Of a stretch of DNA of 64,000 nucleotides, positions 53,679 to 64,000 are shown piece by piece. Within the stretch, counting starts at the first letter, position 1. Each line of letters starts with the position of its first letter. This DNA is from Auanema rhodensis. Taxonomy: Eukaryota; Nematoda; Chromadorea; Rhabditida; Rhabditidae. The notes below the pieces were generated by a model. It saw only the letters and a list, made by a program, of their open reading frames with translations, was not told where the DNA came from and did not search any database. The position numbers and the translations under genes are program-made. Location of the stretch: assembly GCA_964057225.1 (NCBI GenBank), contig CAXKVF010000072.1, positions 867,073 to 931,072 of the forward strand, given 5' to 3'.

Positions 53679-55966
53679 CAATATCAATAAAAATTTGTTT
53701 TTAGACTAATATGGACATGGGGAATATAATTTTGAAAACCGCATCTCTTTATCTTTCACGTGAAGCGAGTTACATACCAAGTGCACATCACGTGTACATT
53801 TAATTAGCATAAATTAAAGTTCACGTAAATTTCAAAGTCATGGTTGCCATTAAGCAATATCAATAAAAATTTGTTTTTAGACTAATATGGACATGGGGAA
53901 TCTAATTTTGAAAACCGCATCTCTTTATCTTTCACGTGAAGCGAGTTACATACCAAGTGCACATCACGTGTACATTTAATTAGCATGAATTAAAGTTCAC
54001 GTAAATTTCAAAGTCATGGTTACCATGAACCAATATCAATAAAAATTTGTTTTTAGACTAATATGGACATGGGGAATCTAATTTTGAAAACCGCATCTCT
54101 TTATCTTTCACGTGAAGCGAGTTACATACCAAGTGCACATCACGTGTACATTTAATTAGCATAAATTAAAGTTCACGTAAATTTCAAAGTCATGGTTACC
54201 ATGAACCAATATCAATAAAAATTTGTTTTTAGACTAATATGGACATGGGGAATCTAATTTTGAAAACCGCATCTCTTTATCTTTCACGTGAAGCGAGTTA
54301 CATACCAAGTGCACATCACGTGTACATTTAATTAGCATAAATTAAAGTTCACGTAAATTTCAAAGTCATGGTTACCATGCACCAATATCAATAAAAATTT
54401 GTTTTTAGACTAATATGGACATGGGGAATCTAATTTTGAAAACCGCATCTCTTTATCTTTCACGTGAAGCGAGTTACATACCAAGTGCACATCACGTGTA
54501 CATTTAATTAGCATAAATTAAAGTTCACGTAAATTTCAAAGTCATGGTTACCATGCACCAATATCAATAAAAATTTGTTTTTAGACTAATATGGACATGG
54601 GGAATCTAATTTTGAAAACCGCATCTCTTTATCTTTCACGTGAAGCGAGTTACATACCAAGTGCACATCACGTGTACATTTAATTAGCATAAATTAAAGT
54701 TCACGTAAATTTCAAAGTCATGGTTACCATGAAGCAATATCAATAAAAATTTGTTTTTAGACTAATATGGACATGAGGAATCTAATTTTGAAAACCGCAT
54801 CTCTTTATCTTTCACGTGAAGCGAGTTACATACCAAGTGCACATCACGTGTACATTTAATTAGCATAAATTAAAGTTCACGTAAATTTCAAAGTCATGGT
54901 TACCATGAACCAATATCAATAAAAATTTGTTTTTAGACTAATATGGACATGGGGAATCTAATTTTGAAAACCGCATCTCTTTATCTTTCACGTGAAGCGA
55001 GTTACATACCAAGTGCACATCACGTGTACATTTAATTAGCATAAATTAAAGTTCACGTAAATTTCAAAGTCATGGTTACCATGAAGCAATATCAATAAAA
55101 ATTTGTTTTTAGACTAATATGGACATGGGGAATCTAATTTTGAAAACCGCATCTCTTTATCTTTCACGTGAAGCGAGTTACATACCAAGTGCACATCACG
55201 TGTACATTTAATTAGCATAAATTAAAGTTCACGTAAATTTCAAAGTCATGGTTACCATGAAGCAATATCAATAAAAATTTGTTTTTAGACTAATATGGAC
55301 ATGGGGAATCTAATTTTGAAAACCGCATTTCTTTATCTTTCACGTGAAGCGAGTTACATACCAAGTGCACATCACGTGTACATTTAATTAGCATAAATTA
55401 AAGTTCACGTAAATTTCAAAGTCATGGTTACCATGAACCAATATCAATAAAAATTAGTTTTTAGACTAATATGGACATGGGGAATCTAATTTTGAAAACC
55501 GCATTTCTTTATCTTTCACGTGAAGCGAGTTACATACCAAGTGCACATCACGTGTACATTTAATTAGCATAAATTAAAGTTCACGTAAATTTCAAAGTCA
55601 TGGTTACCATGAAGCAATATCAATAAAAATTTGTTTTTAGACTAATATGGACATGGGGAATATAATTTTGAAAACCGCATCTCTTTATCTTTCACGTGAA
55701 GCGAGTTACATACCAAGTGCACATCACGTGTACATTTAATTAGCATAAATTAAAGTTCACGTAAATTTCAAAGTCATGGTTACCATGAAGCAATATCAAT
55801 AAAAATTTGTTTTTAGACTAATATGGACATGGGGAATATAATTTTGAAAACCGCATCTCTTTATCTTTCACGTGAAGCGAGTTACATACCAAGTGCACAT
55901 CACGTGTACATTTAATTAGCATGAATTAAAGTTCACGTAAATTTCAAAGTCATGGTTACCATGCAC
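53679..55966 (+). repeat. Zone H module, copy 1 (M306-M318)
   Basis: GAATATAA with TGGTTGCCATTAAG (53845); CATGAATT; GAAC; GCAC; GCAC end; GAAG; CATGAGG (54775); GAAG; GAAG; T67; TTAG with T67; GAATATAA; GAATATAA with CATGAATT. In this zone T67 is coupled with T152, unlike zones A and B. Next comes the linker M319-M321. Confidence 0.85.
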
Positions 55967-56494
55967 CAATATCAATAAAAATTTGTTTTTAGACTAATAT
56001 GGACATGGGGAATCTAATTTTGAAAACCGCATCTCTTTATCTTTCACGTGAAGCGAGTTACATACCAAGTGCACATCACGTGTACATTTAATTAGCATAA
56101 ATTAAAGTTCACGTAAATTTCAAAGTCATGGTTACCATGAAGCAATATCAATAAAAATTTGTTTTTAGACTAATATGGACATGGGGAATCTAATTTTGAA
56201 AACCGCATTTCTTTATCTTTCACGTGAAGCGAGTTACATACCAAGTGCACATCACGTGTACATTTAATTAGCATAAATTAAAGTTCACGTAAATTTCAAA
56301 GTCATGGTTACCATGAACCAATATCAAAAAAAATTAGTTTTTAGACTAATATCGACATGGGGAATCTAATTTTGAAAACCGCATTTCTTTATCTTTCACG
56401 TGAAGCGAGTTACATACCAAGTGCACATCACGTGTACATTTAATTAGCATAAATTAAAGTTCACGTAAATTTCAAAGTCATGGTTACCATGAAG

Positions 56495-58606
56495 CAATAT
56501 CAATAAAAATTTGTTTTTAGACTAATATGGACATGGGGAATATAATTTTGAAAACCGCATCTCTTTATCTTTCACGTGAAGCGAGTTACATACCAAGTGC
56601 ACATCACGTGTACATTTAATTAGCATAAATTAAAGTTCACGTAAATTTCAAAGTCATGGTTGCCATTAAGCAATATCAATAAAAATTTGTTTTTAGACTA
56701 ATATGGACATGGGGAATCTAATTTTGAAAACCGCATCTCTTTATCTTTCACGTGAAGCGAGTTACATACCAAGTGCACATCACGTGTACATTTAATTAGC
56801 ATAAATTAAAGTTCACGTAAATTTCAAAGTCATGGTTACCATGAACCAATATCAATAAAAATTTGTTTTTAGACTAATATGGACATGGGGAATCTAATTT
56901 TGAAAACCGCATCTCTTTATCTTTCACGTGAAGCGAGTTACATACCAAGTGCACATCACGTGTACATTTAATTAGCATAAATTAAAGTTCACGTAAATTT
57001 CAAAGTCATGGTTACCATGCACCAATATCAATAAAAATTTGTTTTTAGACTAATATGGACATGGGGAATCTAATTTTGAAAACCGCATCTCTTTATCTTT
57101 CACGTGAAGCGAGTTACATACCAAGTGCACATCACGTGTACATTTAATTAGCATAAATTAAAGTTCACGTAAATTTCAAAGTCATGGTTACCATGCACCA
57201 ATATCAATAAAAATTTGTTTTTAGACTAATATGGACATGGGGAATCTAATTTTGAAAACCGCATCTCTTTATCTTTCACGTGAAGCGAGTTACATACCAA
57301 GTGCACATCACGTGTACATTTAATTAGCATAAATTAAAGTTCACGTAAATTTCAAAGTCATGGTTACCATGAAGCAATATCAATAAAAATTTGTTTTTAG
57401 ACTAATATGGACATGAGGAATCTAATTTTGAAAACCGCATCTCTTTATCTTTCACGTGAAGCGAGTTACATACCAAGTGCACATCACGTGTACATTTAAT
57501 TAGCATAAATTAAAGTTCACGTAAATTTCAAAGTCATGGTTACCATGAACCAATATCAATAAAAATTTGTTTTTAGACTAATATGGACATGGGGAATCTA
57601 ATTTTGAAAACCGCATCTCTTTATCTTTCACGTGAAGCGAGTTACATACCAAGTGCACATCACGTGTACATTTAATTAGCATAAATTAAAGTTCACGTAA
57701 ATTTCAAAGTCATGGTTACCATGAAGCAATATCAATAAAAATTTGTTTTTAGACTAATATGGACATGGGGAATCTAATTTTGAAAACCGCATCTCTTTAT
57801 CTTTCACGTGAAGCGAGTTACATACCAAGTGCACATCACGTGTACATTTAATTAGCATAAATTAAAGTTCACGTAAATTTCAAAGTCATGGTTACCATGA
57901 AGCAATATCAATAAAAATTTGTTTTTAGACTAATATGGACATGGGGAATCTAATTTTGAAAACCGCATTTCTTTATCTTTCACGTGAAGCGAGTTACATA
58001 CCAAGTGCACATCACGTGTACATTTAATTAGCATAAATTAAAGTTCACGTAAATTTCAAAGTCATGGTTACCATGAACCAATATCAATAAAAATTAGTTT
58101 TTAGACTAATATGGACATGGGGAATCTAATTTTGAAAACCGCATTTCTTTATCTTTCACGTGAAGCGAGTTACATACCAAGTGCACATCACGTGTACATT
58201 TAATTAGCATAAATTAAAGTTCACGTAAATTTCAAAGTCATGGTTACCATGAAGCAATATCAATAAAAATTTGTTTTTAGACTAATATGGACATGGGGAA
58301 TATAATTTTGAAAACCGCATCTCTTTATCTTTCACGTGAAGCGAGTTACATACCAAGTGCACATCACGTGTACATTTAATTAGCATAAATTAAAGTTCAC
58401 GTAAATTTCAAAGTCATGGTTACCATGAAGCAATATCAATAAAAATTTGTTTTTAGACTAATATGGACATGGGGAATATAATTTTGAAAACCGCATCTCT
58501 TTATCTTTCACGTGAAGCGAGTTACATACCAAGTGCACATCACGTGTACATTTAATTAGCATGAATTAAAGTTCACGTAAATTTCAAAGTCATGGTTACC
58601 ATGAAC
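56495..58606 (+). repeat. Zone H module, copy 2 (M322-M333), one monomer shorter
   Basis: Same order as copy 1 with TGGTTGCCATTAAG at 56661, but CATGAGG (57415) lies 754 instead of 930 bp after it. M323 lacks CATGAATT, so the M307 and M308 equivalents have been fused into one monomer. After that point every marker is exactly 2640 bp (15 monomers) from copy 1. Confidence 0.86.
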
Positions 58607-59309
58607 CAATATCAATAAAAATTTGTTTTTAGACTAATATGGACATGGGGAATCTAATTTTGAAAACCGCATCTCTTTATCTTTCACGTGAAGCGAGTTA
58701 CATACCAAGTGCACATCACGTGTACATTTAATTAGCATAAATTAAAGTTCACGTAAATTTCAAAGTCATGGTTACCATGAAGCAATATCAATAAAAATTT
58801 GTTTTTAGACTAATATGGACATGGGGAATCTAATTTTGAAAACCGCATCTCTTTATCTTTCACGTGAAGCGAGTTACATACCAAGTGCACATCACGTGTA
58901 CATTTAATTAGCATGAATTAAAGTTCACGTAAATTTCAAAGTCACGTTACCATGAACCAATATCAATAAAAATTTGTTTTTAGACTAATTTGGACATGGG
59001 GAATCTAATTTTGAAAACCGCATCTCTTTATCTTTCACGTGAAGCGAGTTACATACCAAGTGCACATCACGTGTACATTTAATTAGCATAAATTAAAGTT
59101 CACGTAAATTTCAAAGTCATGGTTACCATGCACCAATATCAATAAAAATTTGTTTTTAGACTAATATGGACATGGGGAATCTAATTTTGAAAACCGCATC
59201 TCTTTATCTTTCACGTGAAGCGAGTTACATACCAAGTGCACATCACGTGTACATTTAATTAGCATAAATTAAAGTTCACGTAAATTTCAAAGTCATGGTT
59301 ACCATGCAC
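57727..59309 (+). repeat. 26-monomer-offset block, copy 1 (M329-M337)
   Basis: Contains T67, TTAG with T67, two GAATATAA monomers, M334, then M335 with the one-base loss GTCACGTTACC (58945) and M336 with TAATTTGGAC (58986), followed by GCAC monomers. All appear again 26 monomers downstream, including the deletion, which is strong evidence for block duplication. Confidence 0.9.
58945..58946. other. One-base loss in the junction palindrome (M335)
   Basis: GTCACGTTACC replaces GTCATGGTTACC; the TCATGGT arm is destroyed and a new CpG appears. The same change is at 63520-63521 (M361). Confidence 0.92.
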
Positions 59310-60013
59310 CAATATCAATAAAAATTTGTTTTTAGACTAATATGGACATGGGGAATCTAATTTTGAAAACCGCATCTCTTTATCTTTCACGTGAAGCGAG
59401 TTACATACCAAGTGCACATCACGTGTACATTTAATTAGCATAAATTAAAGTTCACGTAAATTTCAAAGTCATGGTTACCATGCACCAATATCAATAAAAA
59501 TTTGTTTTTAGACTAATATGGACATGGGGAATCTAATTTTGAAAACCGCATCTCTTTATCTTTCACGTGAAGCGAGTTACATACCAAGTGCACATCACGT
59601 GTACATTTAATTAGCATAAATTAAAGTTCACGTAAATTTCAAAGTCATGGTTACCATGAAGCAATATCAATAAAAATTTGTTTTTAGACTAATATGGACA
59701 TGGGGAATCTAATTTTGAAAACCGCATTTCTTTATCTTTCACGTGAAGCGAGTTACATACCAAGTGCACATCACGTGTACATTTAATTAGCATAAATTAA
59801 AGTTCACGTAAATTTCAAAGTCATGGTTACCATGAACCAATATCAAAAAAAATTAGTTTTTAGACTAATATCGACATGGGGAATCTAATTTTGAAAACCG
59901 CATTTCTTTATCTTTCACGTGAAGCGAGTTACATACCAAGTGCACATCACGTGTACATTTAATTAGCATAAATTAAAGTTCACGTAAATTTCAAAGTCAT
60001 GGTTACCATGAAG

Positions 60014-62301
60014 CAATATCAATAAAAATTTGTTTTTAGACTAATATGGACATGGGGAATATAATTTTGAAAACCGCATCTCTTTATCTTTCACGTGAAG
60101 CGAGTTACATACCAAGTGCACATCACGTGTACATTTAATTAGCATAAATTAAAGTTCACGTAAATTTCAAAGTCATGGTTGCCATTAAGCAATATCAATA
60201 AAAATTTGTTTTTAGACTAATATGGACATGGGGAATCTAATTTTGAAAACCGCATCTCTTTATCTTTCACGTGAAGCGAGTTACATACCAAGTGCACATC
60301 ACGTGTACATTTAATTAGCATGAATTAAAGTTCACGTAAATTTCAAAGTCATGGTTACCATGAACCAATATCAATAAAAATTTGTTTTTAGACTAATATG
60401 GACATGGGGAATCTAATTTTGAAAACCGCATCTCTTTATCTTTCACGTGAAGCGAGTTACATACCAAGTGCACATCACGTGTACATTTAATTAGCATAAA
60501 TTAAAGTTCACGTAAATTTCAAAGTCATGGTTACCATGAACCAATATCAATAAAAATTTGTTTTTAGACTAATATGGACATGGGGAATCTAATTTTGAAA
60601 ACCGCATCTCTTTATCTTTCACGTGAAGCGAGTTACATACCAAGTGCACATCACGTGTACATTTAATTAGCATAAATTAAAGTTCACGTAAATTTCAAAG
60701 TCATGGTTACCATGCACCAATATCAATAAAAATTTGTTTTTAGACTAATATGGACATGGGGAATCTAATTTTGAAAACCGCATCTCTTTATCTTTCACGT
60801 GAAGCGAGTTACATACCAAGTGCACATCACGTGTACATTTAATTAGCATAAATTAAAGTTCACGTAAATTTCAAAGTCATGGTTACCATGCACCAATATC
60901 AATAAAAATTTGTTTTTAGACTAATATGGACATGGGGAATCTAATTTTGAAAACCGCATCTCTTTATCTTTCACGTGAAGCGAGTTACATACCAAGTGCA
61001 CATCACGTGTACATTTAATTAGCATAAATTAAAGTTCACGTAAATTTCAAAGTCATGGTTACCATGAAGCAATATCAATAAAAATTTGTTTTTAGACTAA
61101 TATGGACATGAGGAATCTAATTTTGAAAACCGCATCTCTTTATCTTTCACGTGAAGCGAGTTACATACCAAGTGCACATCACGTGTACATTTAATTAGCA
61201 TAAATTAAAGTTCACGTAAATTTCAAAGTCATGGTTACCATGAACCAATATCAATAAAAATTTGTTTTTAGACTAATATGGACATGGGGAATCTAATTTT
61301 GAAAACCGCATCTCTTTATCTTTCACGTGAAGCGAGTTACATACCAAGTGCACATCACGTGTACATTTAATTAGCATAAATTAAAGTTCACGTAAATTTC
61401 AAAGTCATGGTTACCATGAAGCAATATCAATAAAAATTTGTTTTTAGACTAATATGGACATGGGGAATCTAATTTTGAAAACCGCATCTCTTTATCTTTC
61501 ACGTGAAGCGAGTTACATACCAAGTGCACATCACGTGTACATTTAATTAGCATAAATTAAAGTTCACGTAAATTTCAAAGTCATGGTTACCATGAAGCAA
61601 TATCAATAAAAATTTGTTTTTAGACTAATATGGACATGGGGAATCTAATTTTGAAAACCGCATTTCTTTATCTTTCACGTGAAGCGAGTTACATACCAAG
61701 TGCACATCACGTGTACATTTAATTAGCATAAATTAAAGTTCACGTAAATTTCAAAGTCATGGTTACCATGAACCAATATCAATAAAAATTAGTTTTTAGA
61801 CTAATATGGACATGGGGAATCTAATTTTGAAAACCGCATTTCTTTATCTTTCACGTGAAGCGAGTTACATACCAAGTGCACATCACGTGTACATTTAATT
61901 AGCATAAATTAAAGTTCACGTAAATTTCAAAGTCATGGTTACCATGAAGCAATATCAATAAAAATTTGTTTTTAGACTAATATGGACATGGGGAATATAA
62001 TTTTGAAAACCGCATCTCTTTATCTTTCACGTGAAGCGAGTTACATACCAAGTGCACATCACGTGTACATTTAATTAGCATAAATTAAAGTTCACGTAAA
62101 TTTCAAAGTCATGGTTACCATGAAGCAATATCAATAAAAATTTGTTTTTAGACTAATATGGACATGGGGAATATAATTTTGAAAACCGCATCTCTTTATC
62201 TTTCACGTGAAGCGAGTTACATACCAAGTGCACATCACGTGTACATTTAATTAGCATAAATTAAAGTTCACGTAAATTTCAAAGTCATGGTTACCATGAA
62301 G
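60014..62301 (+). repeat. Zone H module, copy 3 (M342-M354)
   Basis: TGGTTGCCATTAAG (t at 60180), CATGAATT, CATGAGG (61110), T67, TTAG with T67, and two GAATATAA monomers recur in the full 13-monomer order of copy 1. The preceding M340-M341 match M320-M321, including CAAAAAAAATTAG and the rare ATCGACATGG (56351 and 59870). So the left edge is closest to copy 2 while the 930-bp spacing follows copy 1. Confidence 0.86.
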
Positions 62302-63181
62302 CAATATCAATAAAAATTTGTTTTTAGACTAATATGGACATGGGGAATCTAATTTTGAAAACCGCATCTCTTTATCTTTCACGTGAAGCGAGTTACATAC
62401 CAAGTGCACATCACGTGTACATTTAATTAGCATAAATTAAAGTTCACGTAAATTTCAAAGTCATGGTTACCATGAAGCAATATCAATAAAAATTTGTTTT
62501 TAGACTAATATGGACATGGGGAATCTAATTTTGAAAACCGCATTTCTTTATCTTTCACGTGAAGCGAGTTACATACCAAGTGCACATCACGTGTACATTT
62601 AATTAGCATAAATTAAAGTTCACGTAAATTTCAAAGTCATGGTTACCATGAACCAATATCAATAAAAATTAGTTTTTAGACTAATATGGACATGGGGAAT
62701 CTAATTTTGAAAACCGCATTTCTTTATCTTTCACGTGAAGCGAGTTACATACCAAGTGCACATCACGTGTACATTTAATTAGCATAAATTAAAGTTCACG
62801 TAAATTTCAAAGTCATGGTTACCATGAAGCAATATCAATAAAAATTTGTTTTTAGACTAATATGGACATGGGGAATATAATTTTGAAAACCGCATCTCTT
62901 TATCTTTCACGTGAAGCGAGTTACATACCAAGTGCACATCACGTGTACATTTAATTAGCATAAATTAAAGTTCACGTAAATTTCAAAGTCATGGTTACCA
63001 TGAAGCAATATCAATAAAAATTTGTTTTTAGACTAATATGGACATGGGGAATATAATTTTGAAAACCGCATCTCTTTATCTTTCACGTGAAGCGAGTTAC
63101 ATACCAAGTGCACATCACGTGTACATTTAATTAGCATGAATTAAAGTTCACGTAAATTTCAAAGTCATGGTTACCATGAAC
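61422..63181 (+). repeat. 5-monomer tandem duplication (M350-M354 and M355-M359)
   Basis: GAAG; T67; TTAG with T67; GAATATAA; GAATATAA occurs twice, exactly 880 bp apart (TTAG at 61790 and 62670; GAATATAA at 61993 and 62873). The fifth monomer differs at the AT-rich loop: CATAAATT in M354, CATGAATT in M359. The second copy also belongs to a 26-monomer-offset block. Confidence 0.87.
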
Positions 63182-63884
63182 CAATATCAATAAAAATTTG
63201 TTTTTAGACTAATATGGACATGGGGAATCTAATTTTGAAAACCGCATCTCTTTATCTTTCACGTGAAGCGAGTTACATACCAAGTGCACATCACGTGTAC
63301 ATTTAATTAGCATAAATTAAAGTTCACGTAAATTTCAAAGTCATGGTTACCATGAAGCAATATCAATAAAAATTTGTTTTTAGACTAATATGGACATGGG
63401 GAATCTAATTTTGAAAACCGCATCTCTTTATCTTTCACGTGAAGCGAGTTACATACCAAGTGCACATCACGTGTACATTTAATTAGCATGAATTAAAGTT
63501 CACGTAAATTTCAAAGTCACGTTACCATGAACCAATATCAATAAAAATTTGTTTTTAGACTAATTTGGACATGGGGAATCTAATTTTGAAAACCGCATCT
63601 CTTTATCTTTCACGTGAAGCGAGTTACATACCAAGTGCACATCACGTGTACATTTAATTAGCATAAATTAAAGTTCACGTAAATTTCAAAGTCATGGTTA
63701 CCATGCACCAATATCAATAAAAATTTGTTTTTAGACTAATATGGACATGGGGAATCTAATTTTGAAAACCGCATCTCTTTATCTTTCACGTGAAGCGAGT
63801 TACATACCAAGTGCACATCACGTGTACATTTAATTAGCATAAATTAAAGTTCACGTAAATTTCAAAGTCATGGTTACCATGCAC
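62302..63884 (+). repeat. 26-monomer-offset block, copy 2 (M355-M363)
   Basis: Repeats M329-M337 in order, with GTCACGTTACC at 63520 and TAATTTGGAC at 63561, each 4575 bp from copy 1 (26 x 176 minus one deletion). The window ends before the right limit of the copy can be seen. Confidence 0.9.
63520..63521. other. One-base loss in the junction palindrome (M361), shared with M335
   Basis: Same GTCACGTTACC state as at 58945, 26 monomers away, supporting block duplication. Confidence 0.92.
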
Positions 63885-64000
63885 CAATATCAATAAAAAT
63901 TTGTTTTTAGACTAATATGGACATGGGGAATCTAATTTTGAAAACCGCATCTCTTTATCTTTCACGTGAAGCGAGTTACATACCAAGTGCACATCACGTG
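63885..64000 (+). repeat. Partial monomer M364 (116 bp), cut by the window end
   Basis: Begins with CAATATCAAT and stops after CACGTG at monomer position 116. The array continues beyond the window. Confidence 0.97.

Larger units (their letters stand above)
1..64000 (+). repeat. 176-bp satellite DNA tandem array, 363 full monomers plus one partial
   Basis: The same 176-bp sequence repeats head to tail from the first to the last base, always in one orientation. Monomer starts were tracked through the window (1, 177, 353 ... 63885). The last start is 4 bases short of 363 x 176, which exactly matches the six 1-base deletions and two 1-base insertions I found. Copies differ from each other by only a few substitutions, many of them shared by distant monomers. 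The consensus is AT-rich (about 32% GC) with five CpG sites per monomer. No unique sequence or mobile element interrupts it. Arrays like this are known from centromeric and heterochromatic regions of plants and animals; the monomer itself is not one I recognise, so centromere identity is inference. Confidence 0.98.

Noticed and set aside
1-64000. CRISPR-like array
   Set aside because: Repeats are 176 bp and directly contiguous, without variable spacers; differences are scattered point changes, and no cas genes are present.
1-64000. CENP-B box
   Set aside because: I found no stretch fitting the TTCG....A..CGGG pattern; the monomer has no CGGG at all in its consensus.
1-64000. Telomeric or subtelomeric simple repeats
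   Set aside because: TTTTTAG occurs in each monomer but is never tandem; no TTTAGGG or TTAGGG arrays are present.
1-64000. tRNA, rRNA or 5S gene repeats
   Set aside because: The 176-bp unit shows no A/B box or rRNA-like conserved sequence and is too AT-rich and short for known 5S units plus spacer.
1-64000. Wholly artificial or assembly-made repetition
   Set aside because: Monomers differ by structured, shared variants and rare indels that fit nested duplications, unlike copy-paste of one unit. Local copy-number errors in assembly cannot be excluded without reads.

Overview
The whole 64,000-base window is one uninterrupted satellite DNA array. A 176-bp monomer (about 32% GC; 56 G or C in the consensus) repeats head to tail in a single orientation. 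Taking the phase in which base 1 is monomer position 1 (c of 'caatatcaat'), there are 363 complete monomers (M1-M363) and a final 116-bp partial monomer (63885-64000). I see no protein-coding gene, RNA gene, transposable element, spacer, inversion or unique sequence, and neither edge of the array is in view. All monomer numbers and positions below use this phase.

The organism must be a eukaryote. A nucleosome-scale monomer, tens of kilobases of nearly identical copies and nested higher-order repeats (HORs) are typical of centromeric or other constitutive heterochromatin in plants and animals. The monomer length is like plant centromeric satellites (about 165-180 bp), but I do not recognise this sequence and cannot name the species or even the kingdom with confidence. 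Centromere function is inferred only.

Layout by shared variant bases: (A) 1-7039, M1-M40, irregular mix of subtypes; (B) 7040-14255, M41-M81, clear 10-monomer and 8-monomer HORs plus a 3-monomer duplication; (C) 14256-20766, M82-M118, mixed and partly dimer-like; (D) 20767-29212, M119-M166, 8-monomer duplication and a 30/38-monomer copy; (E) 29213-37308, M167-M212, 12-monomer HOR pair and a recurring 4-monomer cassette; (F) 37309-41886, M213-M238, two 13-monomer copies; (G) 41887-46990, M239-M267, 5- and 7-monomer HORs; (H) 46991-64000, M268-M364, a large module repeated at 15-, 16-, 20-, 21- and 26-monomer offsets.

Each monomer carries a dense set of short symmetric elements: TTCACGTGAA, GTGCAC, ATCACGTG, a TTTAATT/AATTAAA inverted repeat, TTCACGTAA, and TCATGGT-T-ACCATGA. 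The stretch at positions 94-127, containing GTGCAC and ATCACGTG, is almost invariant across all copies, while the right foot of the TCATGGT/ACCATGA palindrome at the monomer junction is the most variable spot. That contrast (a constrained core with a possible protein-binding site, against a variable junction) and the well-resolved HOR mosaic are the main points of interest. The array has no conventional 'system' of genes.
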